Shown here: in pieces, positions 36,251-47,941 of the stretch
How positions within the stretch are numbered: the first letter of the stretch is position 1
How the letters are laid out: each line of letters begins with the position of its first letter
From: Rhododendron vialii
Lineage: Eukaryota; Streptophyta; Magnoliopsida; Ericales; Ericaceae
NCBI RefSeq assembly: GCF_030253575.1
Contig: NC_080568.1
Coordinates: forward strand, 7,675,501 to 7,739,500
DNA: 64,000 nt
Direction of reading: 5' to 3'
Made by a program: the position numbers and the translations under genes
Notes under the pieces: generated by a model
Database searches by the model: none
The model's input: the letters and a program-made list of their open reading frames with translations, nothing else
What the model was told of the DNA's origin: nothing

Positions 36251-38270
36251 AAGCATTGAGTAGAAACAAATGGAGCATGGGGCTATTGTTCACAATGAAT
36301 CTGGTCCAAGAAGAAGAATAGAAGATGCTTACTTACCTTCCAAAAATCAAGTGTTGAGTTCCTATTAATGACCTTACATTTCAAGTTTTTTTTTTGCTCA
36401 GACCTTACATTTCAAGTTGTTAGGCAGTAGGCACCATAGGATCGTTAAGTTGTATCATAAAATCCCCCATATCCATCTAAAGGGGAGTCAAAATGGCTTT
36501 CTAGCTCATCCACAGACCTGCCGAGAAGAAAGAGAAGGATAAGAAAAATGGCATGTCTTATTCTGGGTGCCTGTGTTTATATGATCTTACAAATTAACCG
36601 AATGTTTCAAAAAGGCTATATTAATTCATCAAGTTAATAATTATATCAATGCACACTCTTCCACCGCTCAGTGTGGGGGCCTTAACTGTTGGAATTTGAA
36701 ACCAATGGAATTTTTTGTCTAATTGGTGCCCAACCTTAGACACGCATGCGAGACAAAGACCATTTAGGTTGCTCAAGAGTAGTAACTACCTGAATTGATC
36801 CAGTATTTGTATCTCTGCATTTTTCGTATCAACCATAGCATTGAAAACACCCGCCATGTTTTCTATTTTTAATCCCAACGTATTGCAGAGATTTTTAAGT
36901 AGGGAGAAAATAAAAAACTTCACATCCTGTGCTCCAATAATGAGGGTGTATTTTATCTATTGGTGACATTGTGATTTAGGGGGGAGTTCATTGGCAACCA
37001 CCTGAGCCAAGCAAGTAGCATGGGAGATTTCAACCGGTTGTTGTGGAACTCAGGAAGGTCTTCTAAACTAGGAGAGGCTTTAGAAGGTTATCTTTCGCAG
37101 GCAACATTTAGTTTAAGTGCAGGATCCTTGTCCTGTCACACAGAAACCAAATTGGCATATTTTCTATTTTCCCTGTTATTCGCATCTGACTGTGAAGCGA
37201 GGACATTGGCCAACAACCAATGTATTGTGGATACATGTGATAAGGTTCTATACAAGATGAGTGTTTTCTTCCAGTTAAATTTACTTTCTTCTTCTTCCTT
37301 ATACATTTTAAATTCACAGCTGCGCCAGGAGAATAAGCTATCAAATCCTCTGCCATGGTTACAGCTGGTTCAAACCAGGTATGAGGTGCTACTTCCTCTC
37401 AGTCCTTTATGTTTGAAGATCTTCAGAATTTTGTGTTGGTCTATATTTATTTTTTGGTTGGTTCTTGGATAAGTACCCCAAGCTTGACTTTGCAGATGAT
37501 TAAATATGCACTTCTATTTCTTTGATAAAATGCATTGACCATTTGGTAGGACATTGTGGCGACATCATGAGTTCCTGCATTATAATAGGCACTTTTTCCA
37601 ATAGCTCAAGCTTATTATGAGTCTGTTATTAAACTTCAATATCATTAGATTAAAAGGAAACATTCTACGGGCTAGTCAAACAGGAAAGCTGAGTTCCCTT
37701 TTCATAAGAGGTAATGAAATTGTGGCAAGTCACATATGTTTGGCGATAGACATTCGAACTTAGCTACAAGTGGTAGACAAGCAAGTGACATTGTGATCTT
37801 GCTAAAACATTTCTTTTCTATAGGTAAGTGAAGACTTTGGGATGTATTTGTTTCCTCTAATAAGTGAATTCTTCCTTGCTATGGGATTGTAAGAAACTAG
37901 AAAGTAGTGTTCGTAGGAAGAGAGTATATGGCAAAGGTGAAATTGCACTGTGGCATTTATAATGTAACCGTAATTGTTGTTTTAAGAATTTGTGTGTTAT
38001 CTGAACTTGAATTGGAGAGAAGAAGGCATTCAAAATTAACTGGATAGATGGCATGGAATTGGACTGAGCTCACCAAAACATTGAAAACATTGAGTAATGG
38101 ACTGGTAGTTGAATTAACTTGAATAGTTTTCTGACAAATTTTTTTTTTTGATCCGAAGTTTTCTGACATTCAGCTAGGGTTAAAATATGTAGACTTACTC
38201 CCCCTCCCTTTTATCCTCAAATTCCATACTATTATTGAAGTAGTGGTGGCCGTGGCACCAAGAATTCTTA
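36251..38270. other. Unassigned low-copy stretch
   Basis: A plus-strand open frame at 37020-37472 contains two spans that look exon-like, one ending TATCTTTCGCAG and one ending at CAG|GTATGAG (37378). I cannot match it to a family. Nothing else is recognised. Confidence 0.35.
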
Positions 38271-38490
38271 GCAGGTGTTCAAAAATTAGCTTAGCTCTAT
38301 TAAGTCTAGTATATACATATTATATACATTCATACAACCTATTGGAACAAAAAAGAACGGAAACTTACAAGCACTTGTGTGCAGGTGTTCAAAAATTAGC
38401 TTAGCTCTATTAAGTCTAGTATATACATATTATATACATTCATACAACCTATTGGAACAAAAAAGAACGGAAACTTACAAGCACTTGTGT
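38271..38490. repeat. Perfect 110-bp tandem duplication
   Basis: Copies 38271-38380 and 38381-38490 appear identical over 110 bp, starting GCAGGTGTTCAAAAATTAGC and ending AAGCACTTGTGT. Identity implies a very recent event or an assembly artefact. It abuts the left edge of the miR395 segment. Confidence 0.92.
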
Positions 38491-39479
38491 GCAATCACTT
38501 TTTGTGTTGGGTTATTTACACATAAATTCAAAACATAAATCTTTAATTCATAACTTTTGTATAAAAATTCACAATAAATAGCATATAAATTTGCATCATC
38601 GACATGGGATTCATATGTAGCTTTTACTTGATATTTTGCAGTTTTAATTACAACACATGCGAATTTCCATGCGACATCATTGTTACATATATATAAGGCA
38701 ATTTAAGGGAAGATCTGGAGTGCCTTTTGAGAGTTGGGTCACTGCAGAATGGGCCCCATCCTGAGCCCAAATACTATGATCCTAACTGTTTATGTGATTC
38801 GGCTTGTCAAACAAATTTAGCCTGCAAAATATTAAGATGAGTGGACATTGTTGCAACATAAACAAAACAAGTTTGTTATATATGAGAAAATTAACTACTA
38901 GTATGACTTGAGAATAGATTTTTAAGAAACATGTTCGTTCATATTGTTACATATTAACTACTAGTGTGACTTGAGAATGGATTTTTAGGAAACATATTCG
39001 TTCATATTAACATTGATGTATGAGCAACCTAATTTTGTCCAGACTTTCCCTACTTGACGAGACAAACAAAATAAATGGTTTCAATCAATAATTTTTTTTT
39101 TGTCTGGGCAGGGCCTGAATGAAAGGCACAACAGGCTGTGTTGTATCTCAACTCTTAGCAAGGCCCTCCAATATCCTTTAAGGGGTGCATATAAGAAACA
39201 CATAAATAAGAGTGTGTATGATAGCACTTCCCGAACTGAATATATGGGCAACATATGCACTACATTGTAGCAGATACGAAGCCCTTTGTACATGAAATTT
39301 GATCTTAATTTCAATTTTCACACAACTAGGAATTTTATGTCACTCAGAACCAAGAATTAGCTGCAAATAGTGCCTACTAAACAATAAGAACAAGACCCAT
39401 GTGTTATGAGAAGTTGTAAAATATATCAAGAACCACAAAAGTAAAAACAACTCACCACAATTTTCCCTTGCTAAATGAT

Positions 39480-39589
39480 ATCAGATGGCAGCTAGAGTTC
39501 CCCCAAACACTTCAGTAGGGGCAGGGAAATCCTCAAATGATAAGAATCCCCAATGAAGTGTTCAGGGGAACTCTAGGGGACAACTGATG
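39480..39589 (-). ncRNA. MIR395: MIR395 hairpin B1-1
   Basis: On the minus strand the 3' arm (39515-39495) is the canonical 21-nt miR395, beginning CTGAAGTGTTTGGGGG and ending AACTC. The 5' arm carries the star side, AGAGTTCCCCTGAACACTTC (about 39574-39555). The stem continues to ATCAG/CTGAT at the base, as in known MIR395 precursors. miR395 guides repression of ATP sulfurylase and low-affinity sulfate transporter mRNAs and is induced by sulfate starvation. It is the second of two tandem hairpins on this strand. Confidence 0.95.
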
Positions 39590-39640
39590 GATTAATATTT
39601 CCAAACGATCTTATAACTTAGTATTCCCTTGCTTAATGAT

Positions 39641-39733
39641 ATCAGATGGCAACCAGAGTTCCCCCAAACACTTCAGTACGGGTAAGGAAATCCCCCAATG
39701 AAGTGTTCGGAGGAACTCTAGGGGACAACTGAT
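39641..39733 (-). ncRNA. MIR395: MIR395 hairpin B1-2
   Basis: The mature sequence on the minus strand is at 39676-39656 and is identical to that of B1-1. The 5' arm reads GAGTTCCTCCGAACACTTCA, and the loop is shorter than in B1-1. It is a tandem copy of B1-1, offset 161 bp, and the first hairpin downstream of the minus-strand TATA box at 39815. Both hairpins probably lie on one primary transcript. Confidence 0.95.
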
Positions 39734-39814
39734 GGATTAATATTTCCGAACGATCTTATAACTTAGTACTTTTGGATTGTTGGGTTTATGCATGCAATGG
39801 CCACAAAACCCTAG

Positions 39815-39822
39815 TATTTATA
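39815..39822 (-). promoter_or_regulatory. TATA box of the minus-strand pri-miR395 (B1)
   Basis: TATAAATA on the minus strand, in CACTATAAATACTAG, lies about 80 bp upstream of hairpin B1-2. The same motif and spacing recur in B2. A start site about 30 bp downstream would just precede the hairpin. Confidence 0.7.
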
Positions 39823-40850
39823 GTGACTTCCTCTATGTGCTTTTTTAGCCCTACAGAAAGAAAGATTCAGAATTTCCACACATAATAAAGCTGTGAACAG
39901 TGTGAACCTAGCCGTGAATGTGGGTAACATGAAAGGTTGTGAGAATGATGCACAGACTGTGTTTGTGTGTTGAGTGGCCATGAATCTGCCCTCCTCCTAT
40001 CTTTTTTTTCGATTGTCCTATTTCTTTCAGCTACCTTACAGAAAGATGGATAGATACAAAAGATGCTTCTAACCCACAAAACCCTTTTACTTTTGCCTTC
40101 TTAAGATTAGTTATTGCAAATGATTCTTTTGTAATTGGTAATAGCAGCTTAGGTAAATGGTCCTAGCTAATGGAAGATGTCATAAGTATGCATGGTTAAG
40201 AGGCCTGTATTAATTATCATGGCTTATAAGCTTCAAAGGTACTATAACCTTCTGACGTACAGCAAAACCTATGATGCGCTTCTAGTTCTGAAATATCGCT
40301 CTCCGAAAGCCCGAAGAACACAAGGGATGTCTGAAAGCCCGAAGAATACAAGGAATTTATGTAATTCAGTTTATAGGGCTTCCGTGACCGGCAAAAATTA
40401 GCTGAAGATCAAATCTCGTGATGAATTAAAGAGCAAAAATACAATGAGCGAGTACTAGTACAATTATACTTAATACAAAGAGCCCTCGATACACACCCCT
40501 CGATATAGGAAACCTCATGGTACAATTAGGGTCCAAAATTGAATAGAGTACCCAATACCAGATAACCTTTCAGAGAATTTGCCCATTAATTGAGTCGTGC
40601 TGGTTGCAAGCTGAGCACAGTTACATTCTGAGCTGAATTCTCACAACAAGAATTCATGAGAAAAGTTGAAAAGGATAGGTCATAGAAGCCAGAAGGATGA
40701 GAGATCCACAAAGTGTAAAAGGATTATGACCACTCACCCCGAAAGATATTATTCTCCGCCCTTCACTTGATACACATTTCTGGTCAGGTTCAGTTCTGAA
40801 AATTTTGCTTCATCAAAGTACATTTGCTCTACCCCAGAGACTTCTTACAA

Positions 40851-41062
40851 GAATCTGCCTTCTCTGCAGTCTGCTATTTGACTGCAGAGTACCATCCGTG
40901 TGATCCTAGCCATCCAAAAGTGTTTTTAACGGTTCAGATTTTACAAAATCTTCCAGGCTTGGAAGAGTTTTTTTAAAATCTGGACCATTGAATGCAAAGA
41001 TGAATGGCTACGATAAAACGGCAGAAGCCTCTCTGCAGTCCAACTATAGAGAGGCCGGGTCC
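40851..41062. mobile_element. 212-bp MITE present only in B1
   Basis: The insert is flanked by a perfect 8-bp duplication TCTTACAA (40843-40850 and 41063-41070). B2 shows the empty site (GTCTTACAAATTAAGG near 62370). Ends are weak inverted repeats (GAATCTGCCTTCTCT against GGACCCGGCCTCTCT). A hAT-type element is likely. It proves insertion after the B1/B2 duplication. Confidence 0.8.
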
Positions 41063-41997
41063 TCTTACAAAGGCCACTTATTCTGAACTGGATGAAGACA
41101 AAAGTCTTTCCTACAAATTGCAAGAACCTGAATTAGGCCATCCCTCCCTAGGGCTCATTTTTACACTCCATTACGACTATTCAAGCACTAATTTACTATT
41201 GATAAGATGATAGCAACCAATTTACTTATGATGAGCTATACCATGCAAGGATAAGGCCAGGCTTCATACGAGTACCCCGTCGTTGGGAACATGGTAAATC
41301 GCGGAATAGAGATATGTAACATGCAATGCTGGGAGTATAGATCTAGCGCTACGTATCATGAAACCGATGTCGGGAAAAAGAGAGCTTTGGCTAGAGCAGG
41401 TGAGAATTGGATTAAAGGAACTAGCAAGTCGATAAATATATGCATGCAATTTCAAGCCATTCTATTGGCCAGTGTAGGTAACACAGTATGTGAAAGAGCA
41501 AAAATGCCAAAGGGTTATGTATCAGCTAATATTTAAGATTTGTAAATTTGTTGTTACTTGGAAAATTAAGTACTCCGTAACTTAGACAAGCTGTGTACGT
41601 TTTGTAGGTTCAACTTCAGTGTGGGCGGTCCTCACCCAAGTTGAACCAAGGCCACATATTTCGCTTTCTAATTAAGGTTATTGAAAAGTGTTTTACATTC
41701 GATAACCATAAACCTCTTCTATGTGCCCTATCGATAAAAATTAAGACAAAGGGAAAAGTTTTTGAGTTGTACGGAGCATTTTATCTATCTAGAAATTGAA
41801 GGTGAAAGGGAAGTAAGAGGGCGGAGAAAGGGAGATAGGAGGTAAGAATGCATCATAGCCACTCAACTCGATTCGGACTCACATACAATCGTTGATCTAA
41901 CCCACATTCGCGACTAGGTTCACTACCACAACCGGCTTTATCACACCGAATAGAATTTTCTGTCTTTCTAGAGCTAAATGAAAAGAGAGAAACTCAC

Positions 41998-42005
41998 TAT
42001 AAATA
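41998..42005 (+). promoter_or_regulatory. TATA box of the plus-strand pri-miR395 (B1)
   Basis: TATAAATA in CTCACTATAAATAGTAGCTA lies about 50 bp before hairpin B1-3. It is conserved at 63597 in B2. With the minus-strand box it defines a divergent pair of start regions about 2.2 kb apart. Confidence 0.7.
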
Positions 42006-42056
42006 GTAGCTAAGGGTTAGTAGCCATTGACAAACCAAGAAGTTTGGGTGAAATCC

Positions 42057-42174
42057 ATCAAGTGTCCCCTAGAGGTTCCCCAAACACTTCATTGGGAACT
42101 CTCTTTTCCAAGGAAGAGGTGATCAACACAAATTCCTACTGAAGTGTTTGGGGGAACTCCTGGGCTCATTTGAT
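42057..42174 (+). ncRNA. MIR395: MIR395 hairpin B1-3
   Basis: The mature miR395 occupies 42139-42159 on the 3' arm and has the canonical sequence. The 5' arm star side is AGGTTCCCCAAACACTTCAT (42072-42091). The stem is closed by ATCAA/TTTGAT. It is transcribed away from the B1-1/B1-2 pair. Confidence 0.95.
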
Positions 42175-42425
42175 ACTACTAAGGGAATATTTCACAGCTA
42201 TGATAGAGGTGGTGGCAATGATCTTATTGATCTCTTAAGCTTTGTTTTCCCATCTTAGCCAGGTGAGCAATATTACAGTAATAGCCATTAGGGTTTCATT
42301 ACATATTCATATTAGGGGATCTATTTTGTGTGATTGATTTCTATCAGTTAGTAGCTTCTAATTATGACCAATTTCTCTTACTTAGGCTTCTGCATGATAT
42401 ATGGTCAGAGTTGTCTCTTCTTAAT

Positions 42426-43300
42426 ATTCTTGATATGCAATAATTTCTAACACTTTGATATACCTTAAAATTAGTCCTAATAACAAATTAAGATGATTAA
42501 CATATTATAGACTCCAAATTTTATTGAATTATCTTTAAATTCAAGCATTTTTTTAAGCAAAAGGAAAAATATATAAATTTTTTTGTTCTGGCTGGTACGC
42601 CTGTACAAGCCCGGTATCGTCCGGTACACTTGGTATCGTTCAGTATCAAAAATATCTAATCAAAATCAATTAGCGATGAGTGTAGAGGCCACTTTAGCTC
42701 GTAGATTTGTTTTGGAGGTTACAATTAACACTATGAATTCAAAAACGTCTGTAGACTTGCCCGATAACTTTGCAAATATATTATTGACCTTTCACAAGGA
42801 ACTACTAGCAAACCTGAATTCTTAGATCATAAGTATGTGTTTTAAATTCAAACCACGTCAAGGTAGATGGTTTGCCCTAATGAATTCCAGTTCCACCTGA
42901 AATGTGACATTAGGTCAGAATCAGAAGCATATCCTCTAGAACAAAATATGAGGATAACTGCAGGTTACGGCCAAGAATATCAAAACTAAAACTTTTAAAC
43001 AGAAATCCCAACCCCAATGATGTAAAAATTGTAATGCACTCCATTCAGAATATAGTATATGACTTGACTGTTTTGTACGGCCTTGCTTTAAAGGCCGTCT
43101 TTAATTTGCAATTCGGTACAGATTGCATTGTTGGGTGTTCAGGAATATTGTAGCACTACCAAATAGCTATCTGTACGAATGAACATGATTTCAGTGGTAC
43201 ATGTATAACGATGTGTTGCAACTTGCGGAACCTACGACTGAGAACTAAGAATATATCAAAGATGGTTAAGTAGACACATAAGAAAGAACACATTGTTTAC
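42426..43300. other. Unassigned stretch right of B1
   Basis: A plus-strand open frame at 42583-42825 (80 codons) has no recognisable family. No repeat ends or RNA genes are seen. Confidence 0.35.
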
Positions 43301-43497
43301 CTGATAACAACCAATGAAGGATAGGTGGGATGGAAAACACATAAATGGAATTTGTTTCCATTATAGGTTAACTCAGCAACACAATCCCCTTCACTTCCAG
43401 ATCCAAGTGTCTACACTCTAACAGAGTCGTCACTGACAGACGCCAAAGATTCTCTGGATGGATCCCAGAAAACAGAATGAATAGGTTTTGTATGGCC
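43301..43497 (-). pseudogene. Isolated LEUNIG-type WD40 exon
   Basis: The minus-strand segment reads [40 protein letters not shown] and [13 protein letters not shown], the WD40 region of the plant Groucho-type corepressor LEUNIG. It is bounded by an acceptor (AGTAG|GGC) and a donor (CAG|GTAAAC), so it is one intact genomic exon. I searched both sides by eye and found no neighbouring LEUNIG exon. It is most likely a captured or duplicated fragment. Confidence 0.85.
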
Positions 43498-44640
43498 CTA
43501 CTGTTATTCAAAGCAAAAACATATTGAACGTTCAAAACACACATCGATACAATCAAATAAAAAAAGTGCATTCATTGGTTGAGTTACTATATCGGAGTTT
43601 CAATGGACAAAAAATACTTCAAAATGTTATGGAAATCTAGAGACCTTGATCTTTCCGGAGCTACGCAAATCATTTGCTACTGTTTACAAATACATATATT
43701 TCTCCTAACTTTTAAGCATAAATGGTGTGTACAAGGTACAATAGTGTCTCATGGACTTGCAATTGCTACGCAACATATTCTGAATCCGACTTCTCCTAGA
43801 ATTTTTTGTTTTAGAGAACAATATTCAAACCGGATTCATCTAGACAATTTCATTAGACGCATTTGAATTAGGATTATAATACAAAGAACCCATAGAAAGA
43901 TGTATTTGAAATATGGTCTGCTTAATTCCATCAAATTGGAGTGCATACCCGTAATCTTTTTCAGTTTAATACTCCGTGGTTCTCAAGCAAAGAACATAAA
44001 GAACCCAATGCGTAGGGTAAGTTGACACTTGACCGCAATAAACACAAATAGACACCTCTTTCGTTTAGTAGCACTCCAAATATTATTTCACAGTGACAAC
44101 CATTTTCTGCTCAACTAGTTTTCAACACAATTTGAAGGCCAAAAACAACAACGAGCTCACTATGGCCCAAACACGGATAAACAATTTGGAGGAGACTTTG
44201 TCGAGGCTCTTATGGTCTTCAAAATCACTACACTTCAAAAAATAAACTAAAAAGGGAAGGCGATATAAATTTGTGTCCGAAGGTAATTTTTTTGATAATT
44301 AAATTTGTGTCCAATGGTAAGGTGACTGCATGATCGACAATATCAAAAGTTAGGACAGTACGTAAGACATATGCGGCATATCGAATAAACAAATTTACGT
44401 ATAATCGCTTGCGCACAGGTGAAAGAGGATCAGTGTGGGATCTTTCGATGCAGAACGTCATTCGAAGGACATCAAATTGCAAAAGTTGAAAGCAATCAAA
44501 GCATGAATCTCAACTTGCATACAATTTCTATAACAGACCCATTCTCTATTCAATTTCAATGAATAACATGCCATCTTCAAGGCAACTTAAACAACTGCAA
44601 TCTCATCGCACCAAAATAATTCACTTCTACCGAACATGCA
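43498..44640. other. Unassigned low-copy stretch
   Basis: Open frames at 43579-43866 (+) and 44228-44482 (-) have no family features that I recognise. No transposon ends are seen. Confidence 0.35.
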
Positions 44641-46390
44641 ATCTCATCCTGCAGCTCAGCCATTTACCTTTCGCAGATGATCTGCTATTTTTATGTGGGG
44701 CCGATACTCACTCTTTCACAATTGTATAGGGGGTGCTGGATGAATTCTAGCTTTTCTCTGGACTAAAACCCAACTTGCTGAAGAGAGCCATATATTATAC
44801 AAGGGTTAATGAAGGGTTGCAGAATTTGGTAGCGTTGTTCTCCGTCTTATAGGTGGTCATCTTCCAGTGAAGTATTTGGGAGTGCCACTGATCTCCTCAA
44901 GACTAGCCTATTGTGACTGTATCCAATTAAAAGACAGAATTCTTCGAACTTCAAAGGATCAACCCTTGGACCAATACACTTCTATCCTATGGTGGTAGGC
45001 CGAGTTAATTCAATCTGTCTCACAAAGCATGCAAGTCTATTGGTGCTCCCATAGGGTGATGGGAGCATGCAATTAAGCCTTTGAGCTGAATGTAATATTT
45101 GGGTTTTTTAGACCCATAGGGAGATGGGCTTTGTCCCAAAGGGTGTCCTTGATTGGCTACTTGCCAATTCTAGGTTTAGATTTATTGGGCAGAAGATTAC
45201 TCATTGAGCATGATGTTGTTTCCTTGCTCTTATTAGTCTTGTAACAATTTCAAAATTAATGAAATTTTTTTTGTCATTCAAAATAAGTCTATTGGTGATC
45301 CCTTTTTGCCCTCCCTCAGAGAATCTTGAAAGATGTTGAAAAAGTATTTGAGAGGAAGGTGGTCGTGGTTTCAAACCCTTGAAGGAATGGAACAAGGCAA
45401 CTATATATATGGACATTTGTGGGCTTTGAGCAAGAAGTCTGAAACTCTATGGGTGCAATGGATTCACAGCTATGTCATTGAAAAAAATTCTTGTCGTACA
45501 TGAAACTGCCTCAAGACACCTCTTGGACAATCAGAAAATTGTTCAAGCTTAGAACTCTAAACCAACTTTTGATATTGTGGGCAACAGTTATGATGTTTTC
45601 CTTTGGTAAGATAACTGGCACCCTATGGGTCCTTTCTATCAAACCTTTGGTGAGAACATAATTTAGAGTTGTGGGAAGGTCATTGCAAGCAAAGGTGTCC
45701 GCCATAATTTACTATAATGGATGGGTGTGGCCTAGGCTTAAGAACAGAGCTATTTTATTTTTGCATATTATTGACCAAAGTCCTACTGATCTTCGTCCTC
45801 AAGTCAAGATCAGTGACACAGTGAGATGGCTTCCCACCACAGATTGGTTTTATTATGTAAAATCTGCTAGGAATACCGTTAGAAGACCTAGGGATAAAGT
45901 CCACTGGTTTCCAATTTTTTGGTGTGAACATGAGTTCCCATATGGTAAGCACTAGGGATATGACTCAGGACTTGGGGGATGAGTGTGGACAGATCCCTAT
46001 GCAATCAAGAGGAAGAAACTCACGGGCACCTTTTTTTTTTTACTCTGTATTCTAAATGCATTTGGACACAAATTCTAGATATATGCCAAATTAAAAGGGG
46101 GGCTACGAAGAGGTCCGAGGAGCTGTCATGGGCAGTCCAACGTACCTCAAAAAAGTCTTTTTGGTCAGTTAACTATAAAATTTTGGCTGTTGTGGTGTAT
46201 CACTTGTGGCTTGAAATGCTAGGATTTTCTCTAGGATAGCAAATGATCTGTTGTCCTTGCTCAAGTAGTCAAGTGTATTGAGAATGCATGCCAAGAGGGA
46301 AAGAATCAGTACTTGGCAGAATGTGAAAAACAACCAGTTCAACCGATCCCTATGTCATCTTGGAACATCCCTAGCCTGATCCCGAATCTT
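44640..46390 (+). pseudogene. L1-type LINE ORF2 remnant
   Basis: Degraded frames in order give HLPFADDLLFLCGADT (the FADD reverse-transcriptase motif), then VKYLGVPLISSRLAYCD, then zinc-binding (zf-RVT) text such as YSKCIWTQILDICQIKRG and SKKSFWSVNYKI. Several stops and shifts break it. It is truncated at the 5' end, interrupted at 45042-45285 by another insertion, and followed by a T-rich 3' tail up to about 46600. Confidence 0.85.
45042..45285 (+). mobile_element. Retroposed 3' tail with 13-bp target duplication
   Basis: A 244-bp insert splits the LINE remnant and is flanked by AAGTCTATTGGTG (45029-45041 and 45286-45298). It ends in AATGAAATTTTTTTTGTCATT, the style of a 5'-truncated LINE tail. 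Confidence 0.75.
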
Positions 46391-46813
46391 GTTAGGCATA
46401 GTCTGTAATTTGGTCCTAGTTTCTCTTGCCCTGGTCATGATTGTCTTGTTTTTTTCTTTTGGTTGTTTAGTTTGTATTCTAGTTGAATCTTTCTTCTTCT
46501 TTTCTTTCTTTTTTGCTGTTCTAGTTGAATCTTTCTTGTACCCCAATTTTTGGCTGCGTTTCTTTAGCAAAACAGTAGTTTATTTACCCCCGAAAATGGT
46601 CAAATGTTAGGAAAATAACAAAAGCCAAAACAAAAAACCTGTGTAAGAAAGCAAAACCATTTTCAGCATAATCTCAGTGAAAACCAAACAGACTTTCTAT
46701 ATGTTTTGGCTAGTAGATAGAATCGAAGAAAATCAAAGGCCGGAGGAATGGTCACAAACTGATCAATTGAAGAACCATAACACCAACCAAAACAAAAGAA
46801 ACAAAACAGGGAC

Positions 46814-46817
<4 letters not shown>

Positions 46818-46871
<54 letters not shown>
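46818..46871. repeat. (GA)n microsatellite
   Basis: About 27 uninterrupted GA units sit in the right arm. The left arm has an unrelated T-rich stretch at the matching place. The plus-strand open frame of 98 codons here is an artefact of the repeat. Confidence 0.95.
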
Positions 46872-46872
<1 letters not shown>

Positions 46873-47941
46873 CCATCACAATTTGTTTTACAGATTCGAA
46901 AGACACAGATGATAATAAACATCTAAGAAGAAATACCACGATACCTAGTTTAGATTCGGATACCTACAGCTAAACTCAGAATACCCATCCCAAAAACAAC
47001 ACACTTAACTGATACCATATAAGAAAAAAACATGTGACAAAGATGGGCTTGAAAGAGAAAGAATCAAATAACCTATTCGGATGGTCAGAAGAAGAGTTGG
47101 TAAGACAATTTGCCGCTGATGCAACCACAACTTTAGCTTCTCCTAATTACCCCCAAAAAAAGGAAACACTTTTGCTTCTCCTTGCCATTGAACATAAACC
47201 TTTAACAAACCTACATGAATTGAGTGACTTATGCACAGAAAAAAGCATAAGAGAAAACCTGACTGAGCCAAATAAAAATTGACACTAATAGTCCAAAACA
47301 ATAACGTGTTGTGTGCAATCTTACCATAGTTGGTTAGTTGGTTGCTAGGGTATGGTATAAAAGCAATACTATTACCATAGTTGGTAGCTCGGTTAGACAA
47401 ACAGATCCTGCGATCATAAACTATCGATCAGAGTACAGAAATACAGAGTATAGCCATAAAAATTTGGACATGAAAGAAAAATAGGGAAAATCCATTGAAA
47501 GGTGCTGTTTCGAAATCCAGAGCTCCAAACCTGATTTTAGCACTCAAACAAATTATCCAACTATTGTTGTTTTCCCCAATTGTCCTTTTGTCCCATATCA
47601 ACACCATTCAAACCATAAGAGTAGTAGCCTAAGCACACTGTTTAATACAATCCCATTTAACATATCATTAGAGTGGATTGAATCAGGATAAATGAAAAAA
47701 ACAGTAATACCCCGTGAAAACAAACAATGGAGCGAATGAGGATCACCACCAAACTAGTTCAAAACAATGAATTGAATCTCCTTAGAGCCTTAGATGAAAC
47801 AGGGTAAAACAGTGCATACGGTTCACAATACAAGTTTTGTTAGTAACAAAATTCATGGAAAGAAAACTAATTCTCGTACTATGTCAAGAACCACCTATCA
47901 ACGGTGATAACGGCAGCGTTTGAAGTTGAAGTAGAGACCGG

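Larger units (their letters stand above)
38511..42425. repeat. miR395 segmental duplication, copy B1
   Basis: This segment matches 58787-64000 in the same orientation, from TTATTTACACATAAATTCAA to CTTCTGCATGATATATGGTC. It contains two minus-strand and one plus-strand MIR395 hairpins with TATA boxes. It differs from B2 by a 212-bp MITE at 40851. It lacks the TRIM, PIF-type MITE and LINE tail found in B2. Confidence 0.92.

Noticed and set aside
37020-37472. 150-codon plus-strand open frame as a possible gene
   Set aside because: It has no recognisable domain and splice-like sites fall inside it; evidence is too thin to call a gene.
43579-43866. 95-codon plus-strand open frame
   Set aside because: No family features, no neighbouring exons, and composition like the surrounding non-coding DNA.
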